Below, one piece after another: positions 10,570 through 22,397 of a stretch of 64,000 bases of DNA (position 1 is the stretch's first letter; the number at the start of each line of letters is the position of its first letter). This DNA is from Celoporthe dispersa (Eukaryota > Ascomycota > Sordariomycetes > Diaporthales > Cryphonectriaceae), in contig WAID01000001.1 in the NCBI GenBank assembly GCA_016584495.1, positions 930,001 through 994,000 on the forward strand, written 5' to 3'. The notes beneath the pieces were generated by a model. It had not been told where the DNA came from, did not search any database, and saw only the letters and a program-made list of their open reading frames with translations. A program made the translations under genes and the position numbers.

Positions 10570-12957
10570 ATGCTGGGCAATAGTACGTTACCCTCTTTTT
10601 CTATCTCGAGAGATCTCTATCCACCCAGCCCAGGTGTCAAAAAAGCTTGGGAGGCGCGCCCAGGCGGGACGACTGGACCACACCACGTCACAAGTTCTTG
10701 GTGATCGTTCCCCCAGATTCTTGGCAGCGCGCGACCGCCTTGGCAAGACCCAGCGCACCCAAGGGACAACGCACTATATGAAAAACAATAGGACAATCCT
10801 TCTACTCTTTCTCTATTTACGCACACAGGCACGTAACGTACACACGGAGACGGATACTGACTGCCGCTTCTTGTTTCACAGCCTACGTCGATGACATACA
10901 AAATGCAGTGTATGTCCGCCATTCCCCCCCCCCCTTCTCCCTCCGTCTGGTCGGGCTGGCGACGGGCGACCTGTCATGGTCGTTGCTGTGCTCCTCGGTA
11001 ATCGCTGTGCATCCCTCGAACGCGAGGTGGCTCGTGCCTCTTGTGCGCTCAGGATGAGGCCGACACGAGAAGAGCCAGCCCTGCCCCCCTCCCCCCGGGG
11101 CGGCGCCCTGGCCAAAGACATCATCGATGTCACCCGCCTCGAGACATTCCTATCAGTCTCGCCCTTCGTGTCATGGCTCTGTGTGTACTGATCTGTCGCA
11201 GTCTTTTATTCAGCAATCCCGCCTGGTCTGGCAACCCTACCATCCCGTCGACCATCATCAAGAACATCACCGCCCTCTCCGTGAGTCCTACCTCCGACCG
11301 CCTCTCCTCCCTCCCTCGTCCGCCCGTACACCGAGTGTCCATTAATGCCGTGCAGAGTGAGATTGCATACTCTGCCACTATAGGAGGCAACATAACAATC
11401 CTGGCCTCCAAGTATGCCTCGACCGAGAACGGCATCATACAGGGCTTGCTATACGTACCCTATCTGGACGAAGATGACCCGTGTCTCGAGATAGAACCCG
11501 ACTATGTCCCCAAATCCGCCGTCCGCCAGGCCGACCTGCCACCCTCCGACTACAACCTGATCGCCCTCGCGCCTTGGTACAACCCAAACTGTACAAAGTC
11601 TTACCTGGCGTCTGCCTCGTCCGACCCTATTCGAGCCTTCCTCACCTACATACCGAACAACAACTCCGACAGGCCTCCAGATGTGGACGACAGGCAGTGG
11701 GACCTACATGACCACGGCGCCTGGAGGTCGACCAGCAAATTTCCCGTGTACGCCATCTCTGGAAGCGTCGGTACCGCGATGATGACCGAGCTGAGCCTAT
11801 ATTCTGGCAATGTCAGCTCTGTGCCGTACGGCGACAACATCACAGCCCTGTATAGCCCGAGCGAGAATGACTACGTGCGGATATGGTCAGAGATCCACGT
11901 CGCGACCCCGAACACGCTGCCGACCATATGGGTCTTCATCTGCGTCTGCATCGGGGTCCTGCTGGTCTTTGTTGCCGTTGTATCCTGTCTGATGCACTAC
12001 ACCCAGCACAGACGGCGGGTCTCGCTCCAGCAGCGGGTCATGTCTGGGGAGGTCAACCTGGAGGCCATGAACATCAAGAGGGTCAGGGTACCCATCGAGC
12101 ACGTCGAGAAGTTTCCCCTCTTCACCTACAACTACGAACCAAAGTCCATGAGCCCGCCGTCCTCGCCCTTGTCGCCCGGGCTTCTGGAGCCAGTGCGCAA
12201 CCGAGATGACGGCGAGGGAGCCGATCAGTCGCGGCCCCTGTCGGAGAAGGCTGTGCCCCCCAGCCAGGCCGCGAGGTCGACCGTGACCGGGCTCACAATC
12301 AACAGCGTGTCGACGGACTACCAGCCGAGATGCATGATCTGTGAGGAGGACTACGAGAACCGCATCACCATCATCAGGGGAGCTGTCGTGCGGCCACATC
12401 TACCACCCGGAGTGTATCGACGAATTCCTAAGCGAGAACAGCTCCCTGTGCCCGCAGTGCAAGGCATCTATGCTCCCGAAAGGATACTGCCCCGAGATCA
12501 CGAATGCCATGGTCCGGCGTGAAAGAGCCCTGCGGCGGCTGCGCGGCTCCATCACCGTCGAGGATGCAGAGCTGGACAGCCGACCGAACAGGTGGCGGGG
12601 TAATTTTCGAAGAAAGAAGCTGTTCCGTCCCAGCCACAGCGCGGCGAACGCCGTGTCCGAGATACCGTCCCATCACAGCCCCACAGCAGAGACGCGCCTG
12701 CGGATGCGCGACCTGGCTGGAGCGGAGTCAAGTGATGGGCAGAGCTGGGACGGCCGGCCGAGATGTCAGTCTCCAAGCCCTCGTGCTTACCCACCTTTTT
12801 GCCTCCTGGGTCATTCTACTGACACGAAACAGGGAAGAAAAATCACCACGACGATGTTTCCCGGCTTTCGATAATGTCTTTTTTCCCCTCCTTGCTCTGC
12901 TGGATGGATTTGATTTCAACATTTTTCTTTTATCCTCACAGAGCTGTGATCCAATGA
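10570..12957 (+). CDS. PA-TM-RING family protein with RING-H2 domain, probable membrane E3 ubiquitin ligase (one frameshift)
   Basis: A lumenal, protease-associated-like domain with several N-x-S/T sites is followed by one transmembrane helix (WVFICVCIGVLLVFVAVV) and a cytosolic RING-H2. The RING reads CMIC, then CGHIYHPEC, then CPQC (C3H2C3). Such proteins ubiquitylate targets at endosomal or vacuolar membranes. Proposed exons: 10570-10582, 10882-10909, 11202-11280, 11356-12764 and 12833-12957. All junctions are GT-AG and phases agree, giving about 550 residues. The RING is split by an extra G in GGGG at 12377-12380; without it the first zinc pair joins the rest. The two small 5' exons are inferred from splice sites and phase, and they give no signal peptide, so the true start may lie upstream. 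The last intron (branch CTGAC) is also inferred; without it the protein would end at 12874. Domain call firm, ends uncertain. Confidence 0.72.
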
Positions 12958-13822
12958 TACCCCAACGCATTTTTATATAACGATTTTTCCAAGGCATTTT
13001 CTACGGCGTTCAGGGATTCAGCGACATTCAAAGCCAACAGAGCAGGTTATATAACGTGGACATTTACACGGTTACGATGCAACCACTGCTTCAAAAGCAG
13101 ACCTCGAAAGGCACACCAGCATACGTTCTGCACCGACGCATCTTGGGCGTAAGAGAGGCAAGGCAAAATTGACTTTTCTCAAGGGAGAAAGGGAGCCAAG
13201 GCACTTCGAGCACTGGTATGGCACCAGTCAGGTTATCTCTCTAGCCTGACTCTATATAGGCATCGCTCGTATCAGGAACATGGGCTGGAAGATGCTGGTA
13301 GACGTCGAAGAAGACGTGTATGGGTCAGAGCGACACAGCTTTACTACGGTATAGTAAGCCGACTGATGAATTACAACAATTGAACCCGTTCAAATCTTGA
13401 AAGAGAAAAGAACCCGGCATTATATGTGCTCGTGAAACCCTGCTGTAGCCAAGGCAGCTTGAGGGGGCGTCTTGCTCCAGGGAGGCTTCCGCCGGTTGAC
13501 ATGTTGTGCTGTCCGGTAGCAGTTCATGATCAGGCTGCAGGCGAACTGCCACAAGTTGATGGCGAGCAGAGCGGGAAAAAGGAAGATGAGATTATCAGCC
13601 TCACTTGGTCTACCTCGACGGAGATGACGACGATCCAGGGCGCGTGGAGAGACTACCGAAGCACACATATCCTTGGGAGTTCACAGAGATTTGGTCTGAT
13701 TTGATGTAGTTCTCAAGTGACGAGCCCCCGAGATATCTCATCTTTGGGCGTAAGCAGTGATGCTTGGCGCATATCACCCACCAGTCCAAGGGGGGAGGGA
13801 GGGAGGGACGAGCGTGTCGAGA
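12958..13822. other. Intergenic region between convergent RING and het-C genes
   Basis: Both neighbours end here, so it should hold two 3' untranslated regions. I see no gene or RNA. A GGGA-rich tract lies just before the het-C stop codon. Confidence 0.5.
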
Positions 13823-16800
13823 TCACCAACCGCCGCCACGCCGGTCATCATAGCGACGTTCGCCCCAGCCACCCTCTCGGCCATCGTCCTCTCCTCGGTA
13901 TTCCTCTTCTTCGTCGTCACGGCGACGACCACCGCCGCCGAACCCGCCGTCGCCCCGGCCGCCGTACTCCTGCTGGCCGTACTCTTCCTGGCGACCGCCG
14001 TAGCCGCCGCCAAACTCGGGCTCCCCGCGGCGCTCTCCATAGCCACCGCCGTACTCCTGACGACCGCCGAAGCCTCCCTCGTCGCGGCGCTCCTCAAAGC
14101 GCTGCTCTTCGCGACGGTCATAGCCGCCGTATTCCTGGCGGCCACCAAACTCGGGTTCCTCGCGACGGCCGCCACCGAACCCGCCAAAGCCCTCATCGCG
14201 TCGCTCACCACCACCAAAACCCCCAAAGCCACCTTCATCTCTGCGTTCCTGCTGGTGCTGATGATGGTGGCCGCCACCGCCACCACCGTGGTGCCTCCCT
14301 TCACCCTGTCTCTCGAAGCTGTCACCTCCCTCCCAGCTCCTCTCCTCTGTGACGTGGAACCGGCCTCCGCCGCGCCGCTCTTCTGTCTCCTCAAAACCGT
14401 AGCCCTCCTCGCGGCCGCGGCCGTCTTCGCGCTGCTCGAACCGCTGGAACTCCCTACGCTCCCTGCCGTCCTCGTAGCGCGTCTCGATGAGCTCAGCCTG
14501 CTCGAAGCGGCGTCCGTCCGCGCTACGGCCGTACTGCTCGATCGTCTGGGTGAGACCGCCGTCCGCGTCACGGTGCGGGCGCGACTCGTATGTTTCAGTC
14601 TCGCCACCGGAGAATGCTCCAGACAGCAGCGATGACGCGGCGCCGAGCAGTCCGCCGCCTGAAGTCGGGTTCTCGGAGGTGGGCAGGTTGATCTTCCCGC
14701 CCGTGGACTCGGAAATGATGCTGGAGAGCCCGCCCGTCAAGCCGCCGATAATTGCGCCGGCTGCCTGGTTCGCAATCTTGTCCTCCATGGTCTGCGGGCC
14801 GTCCGAGCCGAACTGCTTGTGCATGCCCAGCTTGCCGCTGCACCCGTGGCCGTGGCCTGTGTCCTGCACGCCCTCCTTGTGGTTCTCATCGCGTCTGACA
14901 CCTTCGCGGCTCAGCTTGCGCCGGTATTCATCCTGCTGAGAGCGGTCCATGGAGTTCCACCACTCCTCGACGGAGCGAAACATGATCGCGCGGCCGTCTC
15001 GTGCGCCGTCGTCGCCTTGGTCGCGTCTAATCAGATATGGGATATCAGCATGTGCTCTGCCAGGAGAGGCCAGAGTCACGCATTGGACTTACTGCGCTGG
15101 GTGGTGCATGACGCCGTGGATGACGCGGTTGCACAGCCGGTCAGGGTCGATATTGGTGTCATCCCAAGCTTGCATCAGCTGGGGCACGACCCAAGCTACG
15201 ACCTGAGACGCTGTCCGGCCGGCGACCTCGTTCAGTATCTAGTTGTGATCGTGTCAGCCGGATGAGCTAGGACGAACGGAGAGAAAAGAGGACCGGGGCA
15301 GCTTACGTTTGAGAAGTGGTCCTTGGAGAGCATAGAGTGCGTAGGGTCAGTGCAGTCGTCATCGTTGAACACGATAAGCTGCTCGTTCTGGCTGCTCTGG
15401 ATGATCTCCTCAGAGCCGGTGCGCAGCTCGTTCTTGATCTGGCTGATCACGGGGACGATGAAAGGCGCAATGAGTGAGAAGACAAAGATGGAGAGCTGGT
15501 CCTCAAGCTGCTCGATCATCTTGGGCAAGATGGGGATCTTCTCGATCTCCTCGGATATCTTCTGGATGATCTCGTCATGGAACTCAATCGCAGGCATGAT
15601 CTGCTTGAAGATGTTCTTGATGTAGAGTGTGTACTCCTCGGGCTCACGGGGCGAGATTCTCGTGTTCTGCATCTGTGCCGCGTTGGCGTTGTTCTGGAGC
15701 TCGTCCATCTTGTCCTTCTTGTCGTCGCCGCCGAAGAAACCATCGGGGATCATGTCGAGCAGATTGCGCAGGACGCTGGTGTCGCCGTTCGCGCTCTGCT
15801 GAAGCGTGCCCTCTAGCTCGTCGATCTCGTTCTGTGTCAGCTTGTCGGAGACTTCGCCCGTCACGGAATGCAGGAAGTCTACGCCGCCAAAAGTTCCCGT
15901 CACGCAGGGATAGACTTCACTGCGGGCACCTCGGAGGCGCATGCGGGTGCTGCGGCCCACGTGAGGGAAGACGTCGTGCTCGCCCATCTCGATGAGGGCA
16001 AGCTCACAGTAGTTGCTGTGCGCCAAAAAGTCTGCCGCGAGATGTCAGTGTGTTGTCTGCTATCCTCCGTGGTCCAGATGAGTCTCGACCTACCCTCCAG
16101 ACAGTGAAGACCAGTGCCCATCAGGCGGAGGGCTTCGTACAGGTCCGCCTTCTTGTGCCCGCGAGAATACTGGCGTCCCAGCTGAATGCACTTGGTGAAG
16201 AGACGTCTGACATGGAGGGCGCTGGTCATGATGTTGGCACGCTCATTGGCAATGTAGTTCTTCAGGCCCGTCTCTGGATCGATTGCCAACTCGACCCGCT
16301 CGTCGACCGGACCGCGCAGGCGACGATCATACTGGCGAGCATCGAGGTTGTCCGCGTAGTTCTTGGGGTTGTCGATGTGATCTGCGTGCTGCGTCAGCAT
16401 CGTCTGCCTGTCATGCATGTCACAGCTGGCTGGTCTATATACCTTCAGGCCGGTAGCAGCCCAGGCGTTCCGCCGTGACCTCGAACTCGTGCGAGCCAAA
16501 GCCAAAGGTCAAGAAGCCGAGAATGCAGAGCAGGAGACGGATGGCCTCGGCGGAGACAGACTTCACGGTGCCCACGTCGATGGCCTGGGAGTAATCGCGG
16601 AGCCAGTTGCCGAAGTAGGTACGGGAGACCATAAGCTTGTCAAACTTCTTGCCGCCCACAGATCGGGCCATCATGATCTTCAGCAGAGTATCTGTTCAGA
16701 CCGGCCGTCAGTCTCGCCCTGCGGTAGATTGTTGCCACAAGACCTCGGCTTACCCTCGATGTCGCCATGGCGCCCTGTGGAAACGTTCAGTCAGCAGTGA

Positions 16801-16932
16801 TCTGGGCCGGGGGAGCACACGGGGGACCAATAGCTTACAGTTCTGTCCTTCGACCTTGGATATGCCCGCAATGTTGCCAGCTCCAAAGGCGTGGGCAGGG
16901 CTGGCAAAGAGAAGAGCAGGATGAAACCCCAT
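13823..16932 (-). CDS. het-C: HET-C heterokaryon incompatibility protein
   Basis: Secreted or plasma-membrane-associated HET-C family protein. In Neurospora, unlike het-c alleles in a fused cell trigger vegetative incompatibility. Motifs in order: SPAHAFGAGNI, RHGDIEDTLLK, VSRTYFGNWLRDYSQ, GFGSHEFEVT, CYRPEDHIDNPKNYAD, TGLHCLEDFLAHSNYCEL and the hydrophobic SIFVFSLIAPFIVPVI. The tail of about 220 residues is very Gly/Arg/Glu-rich, with repeats related to GGFGGRQEYGG. Seven exons with matching phases: start-16839, 16774-16754, 16691-16443, 16381-16094, 16031-15307, 15238-15093 and 15026-13823. Together they give 908 residues, near the family norm. Exon 2 is only 21 bases yet encodes the conserved RHGDIE core. 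ATG 16932 gives a short signal peptide. ATG 16961 gives a longer, better one (PLLWGFILLF) but needs one added base before SPAHA, consistent with the indels elsewhere in the window. Assignment firm; start unresolved. Confidence 0.9.
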
Positions 16933-16961
16933 AGCAGGGGTGTCATCTTGAAGGAGGACAT

Positions 16962-19900
16962 GGTGGTAATCGATCTTGTTCTTCTATGCCGATTGCTGGT
17001 CAGGTCTTTTGAGTTCAAGAATGTTGATGAGAAGATCCAACCTCACAACGCAGTAGTATAGTAGCACAATGGGAGCAATAAAGCTTCCCAAGGTCGTGCT
17101 GCGGCTTGTGTGGACCCGGGTGACGTATGTACTTACTGGTGGTAATGACAGCTCAGATCAAGAGCTCTATGGGGCCCTGATCAGGAAATACTATGTGGTG
17201 TGCAGCTGTTTTTCAGACGCGTCTTCGGAAGAAAGACGGTGAAGGACTTGACAGTTGCACTCTTTGAGAAAGAAATTCAAGACTAGCATCGAGAGGAGAG
17301 GAGAGGAGAAGAGAGGGGAGGAAGGAAGGGGGGGGGGAAGGATTGGCAGGGCAGAAGAGACTGATGGATGGATGGCGTGTCAAGTCAAACGCGCCAAGAC
17401 TCCATTCACAGCTCGAGCTGGTGAGCTTAGGTGGGGTGAGGGGCAGCTGTCTGGCTGGGAAGGAGGGGCAGAGGTGAGGCCAGCCGTCAGCCAAGACATC
17501 CAGTTACAAGGAACTTCGCTGGCTTCTGCGCAACACCCTTTGGGTCCAAAAGGGATGGTTGACCAGAAGCAAGCCGTCTTATCTGCTGTTGGCAGCAGCC
17601 ACTGGACCCCAAAGAGCTCGAGGCCTTGGCATGTCTCATCTACCATAGTATGTAGTAGGCAATGGAAGGCCGGATCTCAGGTCGAGGTTGAGGGGTCAGG
17701 TCTATGGTATCCCGCCACACCTGTACTTTATACACACACACACACATCTAGATAGGCTGCTCATCAAGGTGTTGTTGATCCATGGTATACCAAGATACCA
17801 AGACTACAACATATATGATCATGTGTATGAGCGAAAAAGGCATGAGGAACACCCTTCAGGTGCTGCACACCGAGCGGGGAATCAAGCTGCATGACAGCAT
17901 TCTGCATGCGAGAAAAGGTGTTAAGATAGTGCTTAAATCTGATAGATGTTTATAATAATAGTCTGTCTGGTTGTATGGGTTGATCACCTCCTCCTGGCCC
18001 TAGCTACTTGAAGCAGTTCTTGAAATCATCCACGATGCCGACCAAGTCCACTGAGGAAGCCAGGGCCCAGTCGAGCTTGTATCTGCCCTTGTCCACTCAC
18101 ACTGGCTATCCTCGGAGGGAAGACGAGTCAAGATGGCTGTCGAGCCTAAGTCCTCAAACGGACCTTGATGAAGCTAGAACACTGAAGCCTCACCCACCCA
18201 CAGCCCTACCCTATCCTATTCCCGTTGCCATTCCTGTTCCTGTTCCAGTTCCCACGCACATTACGCCCTTGGACGAGAGCCGCCGGGCCGTTGCGAGGAC
18301 CCCACTCGGCTGCCACGCTGCCCCGAGCTTGCTGCTCGCTGCTGGTCCCTGGACCGTTCGGATCGCAGTGGGCAGCTCCCCCGCACCCAGGGTGTGGTGA
18401 TACCTTCGCTGACGTACCGGGAGGACGTGACTATGGCCAGGTATGTCTGCACGTACAGAGGAAAGTCGAGGATTGTCTCAGGGCTCCGTGGTACCACTCA
18501 ACAGCGCTAATGCGTCATTGTGTCTCTTACCAGGTCAGCTACCTAATCCAACATCAGGAGCCTTATAGACAGGCTGAGAAGGGCTGTTCCATGCATAATG
18601 AATACAGGACTGGCCTGAGAGGCCTTCGTACGGTACATAGCAGTCAGCGAGCCCGCCAGCCAAGGCTGTTTCGCACGACACAGACCGCACGTGCAGGGTG
18701 CTTCGTTCTGGCTTCTCAGAGCTTGACCAGGCAGAGAGGGCAGAGGGATCACCGCGGCTGACACCTAGGATCTTGGCGCGGCAGAAGCAAAAACCGCCAG
18801 TCTCAGAACCACCTGGGCCTACAATCTAAGCAGGACTCCTGCTTGGTGGAAGAGCTGGGCTGATGTAGATGTTGCTTTTTCTCTGGCCCTTTTCAGGGGT
18901 ATGGCATTCAGACTGGTGCAGATCATCACTCGTCCACAAGCTCTGGCTGCCGACAGTGTATACGTATGGGGGCAATATCGATCAATTCGCTACCAGGGCA
19001 GCCCGGGCGCGATGCAACAATGGTCTAGGCTGGAGGTGTGTTTTCTTTTCCCAGGGCCTGGGCCGTTTCGCCATGGGCCTGCTCTACCGGGCGACAGCGT
19101 TTCCTTCCTGTGCTGTAGCAGAGCTGGTGCGGCAGACCATTCCGTGCCGGGAACGCCGCAGTGCACCAAGCTAGGTAGGTGCTCAAAGTGCTCCAGTGTG
19201 AATGCTGGAGCGGCTGCTACTGAGGTTTTCGGAGGGACACCATGCCGACAGGCAGGGCAGGAAAGGCAGCACCTAGGCCCGTCAGTGGAAGGGGGGAGAG
19301 GGGGGTAAGGTCGAGGGAGCGGGTGTGCTGATTTCCAGCATCGTGGCTGTGCCACTGCAGGCCCCAGGACCTGCGAGCTCGGCAATACGGAGCTTGACCC
19401 TGTTAGCGCTGCTGGCCCCAACCCCTGCCAAGCCTAGAGGAGCGCCCTTATTGGCCTAAGGTAGCTATGGAATCAGCAGCAACCAGACCTGAGTTCCCAG
19501 CCCCTCTTTTCCTGCTGCTGCTAGGCAGATTGCACCGTAGTGATCCCAAGCTTGTCTGCAGAAGGTCGCACAGCTCGTGAGACGCGCCAGGAAGGCGAGA
19601 GGGGGAGGAGGTTCTGCAGGGAGGAAAAAAAAGAAGAAGAAAAAAAAGAAAGCGATTGATGTGCAAAAGAAGTCCAGGCTGCATGAAGCTCGAAAGTTTA
19701 TCTCTCTGCAGTAGACCTCGGAGCCGAAAAGATGCGCTTCATACTGAGATTGTCTCTTGTGCTGTGCAGGTGTTTTGGAACACTGAAGCTGGGATGGAAT
19801 AATTACGTGCTGCACAGCTGAGCACTTGGGAGAGAGAGGTGTAACCAGGGTACTCTAGGAATGCACACGGTGACCATTGCGCAGGTGGGCGGCAGGGCAG

Positions 19901-20719
19901 AGGCACTCGACTCGATGCGGTTGGAGTCCTGTGCGCTCCAAGGCAGCAGGCAGAGAGCCAGCACTGAGGGTGCTGAAACCCGAGTTCGGAGCGTCGCAAG
20001 ATCCTGTTGCCCAGGGGGGATGGCCCTCTGAGATTTTAGAAGGGTGCCTTGGCGGGGAGATGTGGGCGGGCGTGGACGGGGTTTATGAGAAGGGCAGCTG
20101 GGAGGGGGACTGATCTGCTGATTTCCAGGTCCAGCCAGGTTTTTTTTTTTCTTTTTTCTTTTTTTTCTTCTTCTTCTGCAGCACGCCTTTTTGGTTTGGG
20201 CGGGACAATCAAATGGGACAGGGCAGCGGTTTCCACTGGGGGCGGGTAGCCCTAGACCACCCCCTCCCCCCTTCCCCCCCTCTGACTGACTTACTCCAAT
20301 TTTTGATTCAGCGTGCAGCCCACCGCCCGCCCGCCCGCTAGAAATCAGCAGCAGCTCTTGAGCCCCCCGAATTTTCAATAAGGAAGCGACCCGCCCACCT
20401 TTCCAGGCTCTCGCTGTTCCCAACTCCTTCTCCTCTTTCCTTCCCCCAGCAACCTGCCCACCCCAAGAAAACCGCCAGGCTCCTCAGGGCTTCCCACGCC
20501 AAACACCATCATCGTTACAGGCATCGAACAAAAAGACCGCCTGAACAGCTCACCGCTAAATCTTACCCAACCGCCCGCCGGCCAGCAGCAAGCAACAGCA
20601 CCCAGCAGCCCATCTCGGCCCCAGCGACTCGACTCGCCGCCAGTGGACCCAACAACACCTCGACGCCGCACACAACAGCATCAGCATCAGCAAACCCGCC
20701 CTCAGCGACAACAACAACA
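16962..20719. other. 3.7-kb intergenic region
   Basis: Upstream of both het-C (-) and the HMG-box gene (+), so it is a divergent promoter region. Open frames of up to 200 codons exist on both strands, but none has a recognisable domain or consistent coding composition. It contains a short CA tract (about 17732-17746), pyrimidine and A runs near 19625-19655 and 20140-20175, and a C-rich leader before 20720. Confidence 0.5.
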
Positions 20720-22397
20720 ATGGCGCGTTCCAAGAAGGCCGAAGAGCAGAAGCAGCTGGCCCCGGCCATGCAGCCTCAGGCTGTCGCCCCAGCTCCTCTT
20801 CCTCCTATCCCCGCCGCGCCCGCCCTCAACCCTCAGGGCCGCACCATCGACGTCAGCAACTTCATTCGTGTCAGGGACAGCGTACGTTAATCCATTCCCG
20901 TCTCCTCATCCTCTCCCACAATCCAATCCCCACGCGCGGGCTCAAGCAGAGGCCCCACCCCCAGCAACCCTTCCCATCATCAGCCCATCCAAAACAAACA
21001 AACAAACCACCCCCCCCCCCTTCTCTCATCCCCCAGCAGCATGACAACAACCCTGGACGGCGACAACACCGCCAACATCCAGCAACCCATCAATTAGATG
21101 CAGGCGTCGGGCAGGGGCCCGACTGACCTCTTCATTCACCCGCTTCTCAAACTCATCCCGACTTCATATCATGTACACTCACCTGCCAACACCTCATGAT
21201 CAACAACGCCTCTCTCTATATCACTTCCTCAATTCCTCAACATTTCACGTGATCACGCTGCAACGTCAGAAATGCAGACACGATTTAGTTCCACGTCGTG
21301 CACCACGACGCGTCAAAGCACAATCTCCCCTTCTCTCAAGACGCGTCAACAACCCTAGAGCCTGCGGACACCGTGACATAGATGGGCTCATGTGCCCGTG
21401 GGCAGCCCTCCGTGCACCGTCTCATGTCGGCGGAGGTCGAGATGAGAAATAGAGACGGGACCAACCCTGGACATATTGATTGCTGACACCACCGACAGGT
21501 CTACTCGCGCCTGACCACCATCCAGGGCATAATAGGGTCCTTTGCCGCGGACTACCTCACGCAGACCAACCTGCTGCTCGGAGAGCCCGCCCTTCTCAAT
21601 GGCGACGACGTTCTCAACCAGAACCTGGAGAGCCTGCTGAATGTCCAGCCCGTCGTCGCCGCCCCTCCTATCCCCGCCCCTGCTACTCCTGTCGTCCCCG
21701 TTGTCGATGAGAAGAAGGAGCGCAAGAAGCGCCAGCATGACCCCAATGCTCCCAAGCGCCCTCTGACGCCTTACTTCCTCTACATGCAGACTGCCCGCCC
21801 TATCATTGCTGCGGACCTGGGCGAGGGCGTCCCCAAGGGCGCCGTCCAGGAGGAAGGCCAGCGCCGCTGGGCCTCCATGTCTGCTCAGGAAAAGCTGGTC
21901 AGTCTCCCTGCCCGCGCCCCCTCTTGATGCCCGGCCCAGTTGCTAATGCACCATACCAGGGTTGGAACCAAGCCTACCAGTACAACCTGCGTCTGTACAA
22001 CGCTCGTGTCCACTCGTACAAGGCGGGCAACGTGAGTGCCAAGGAGATGTCCGACGAGGAGGCTGTCCGCTACTGCGAGGAGTTCAACATCCCTATGCCC
22101 CCAGTCGGCGGCGTCGAGGTTGATCCTGTCACCGACAGCGCGGCCATCGCCGAGCAGCTGCAGCACCATGCTCCTGTTGCCGCCGCTGTCGAGGAGCCGA
22201 CCGGCAAGACGCCCAAGGCCAAGGGAACCCGCAAGCGCAAGAGCGAGGCCGAGCCCGCGCAGGCCACCCCCGCGGCGGCCTCTACCGGTGCTGCCAGCCC
22301 GGACAAGAAGCGCAAGAGGACATCTGCTAAGCCGGTAGAGCAGCCCGAGAAGGATGAACCCAAGAAGTCGGGACGCAAGAAGGCTAAGAGCGGTTAG
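20720..22397 (+). CDS. HMG-box DNA-binding protein, possibly Hmo1-like
   Basis: Nuclear chromatin or architectural factor, 332 residues. An N-terminal helical segment (VSNFIRVRDSV, then YSRLTTIQGIIGSF) precedes a full HMG box. The box starts KRQHDPNAPKRPLTPYFLYM and continues through RRWASMSAQEKLGW and YKAGN. The C-terminus is Lys/Ala/Pro-rich with several basic clusters (KKRKRTSAK, KKSGRKKAKSG), suitable for nuclear import and DNA contact. Exons: 20720-20881, 21499-21897 and 21960-22397. The second intron is ordinary (62 bases, branch GCTAAT). The first is 617 bases, long for a fungus, yet the joined frame and the conserved block support it. A degenerate first box, a real second box and a basic tail recall yeast Hmo1; that link is inference. 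No frameshift. Confidence 0.8.

Noticed and set aside
13757..14635. Ala/Leu/Thr-rich frame opposite the het-C tail
   Set aside because: Produced by the complement of Gly/Arg-rich repeats; not a gene.
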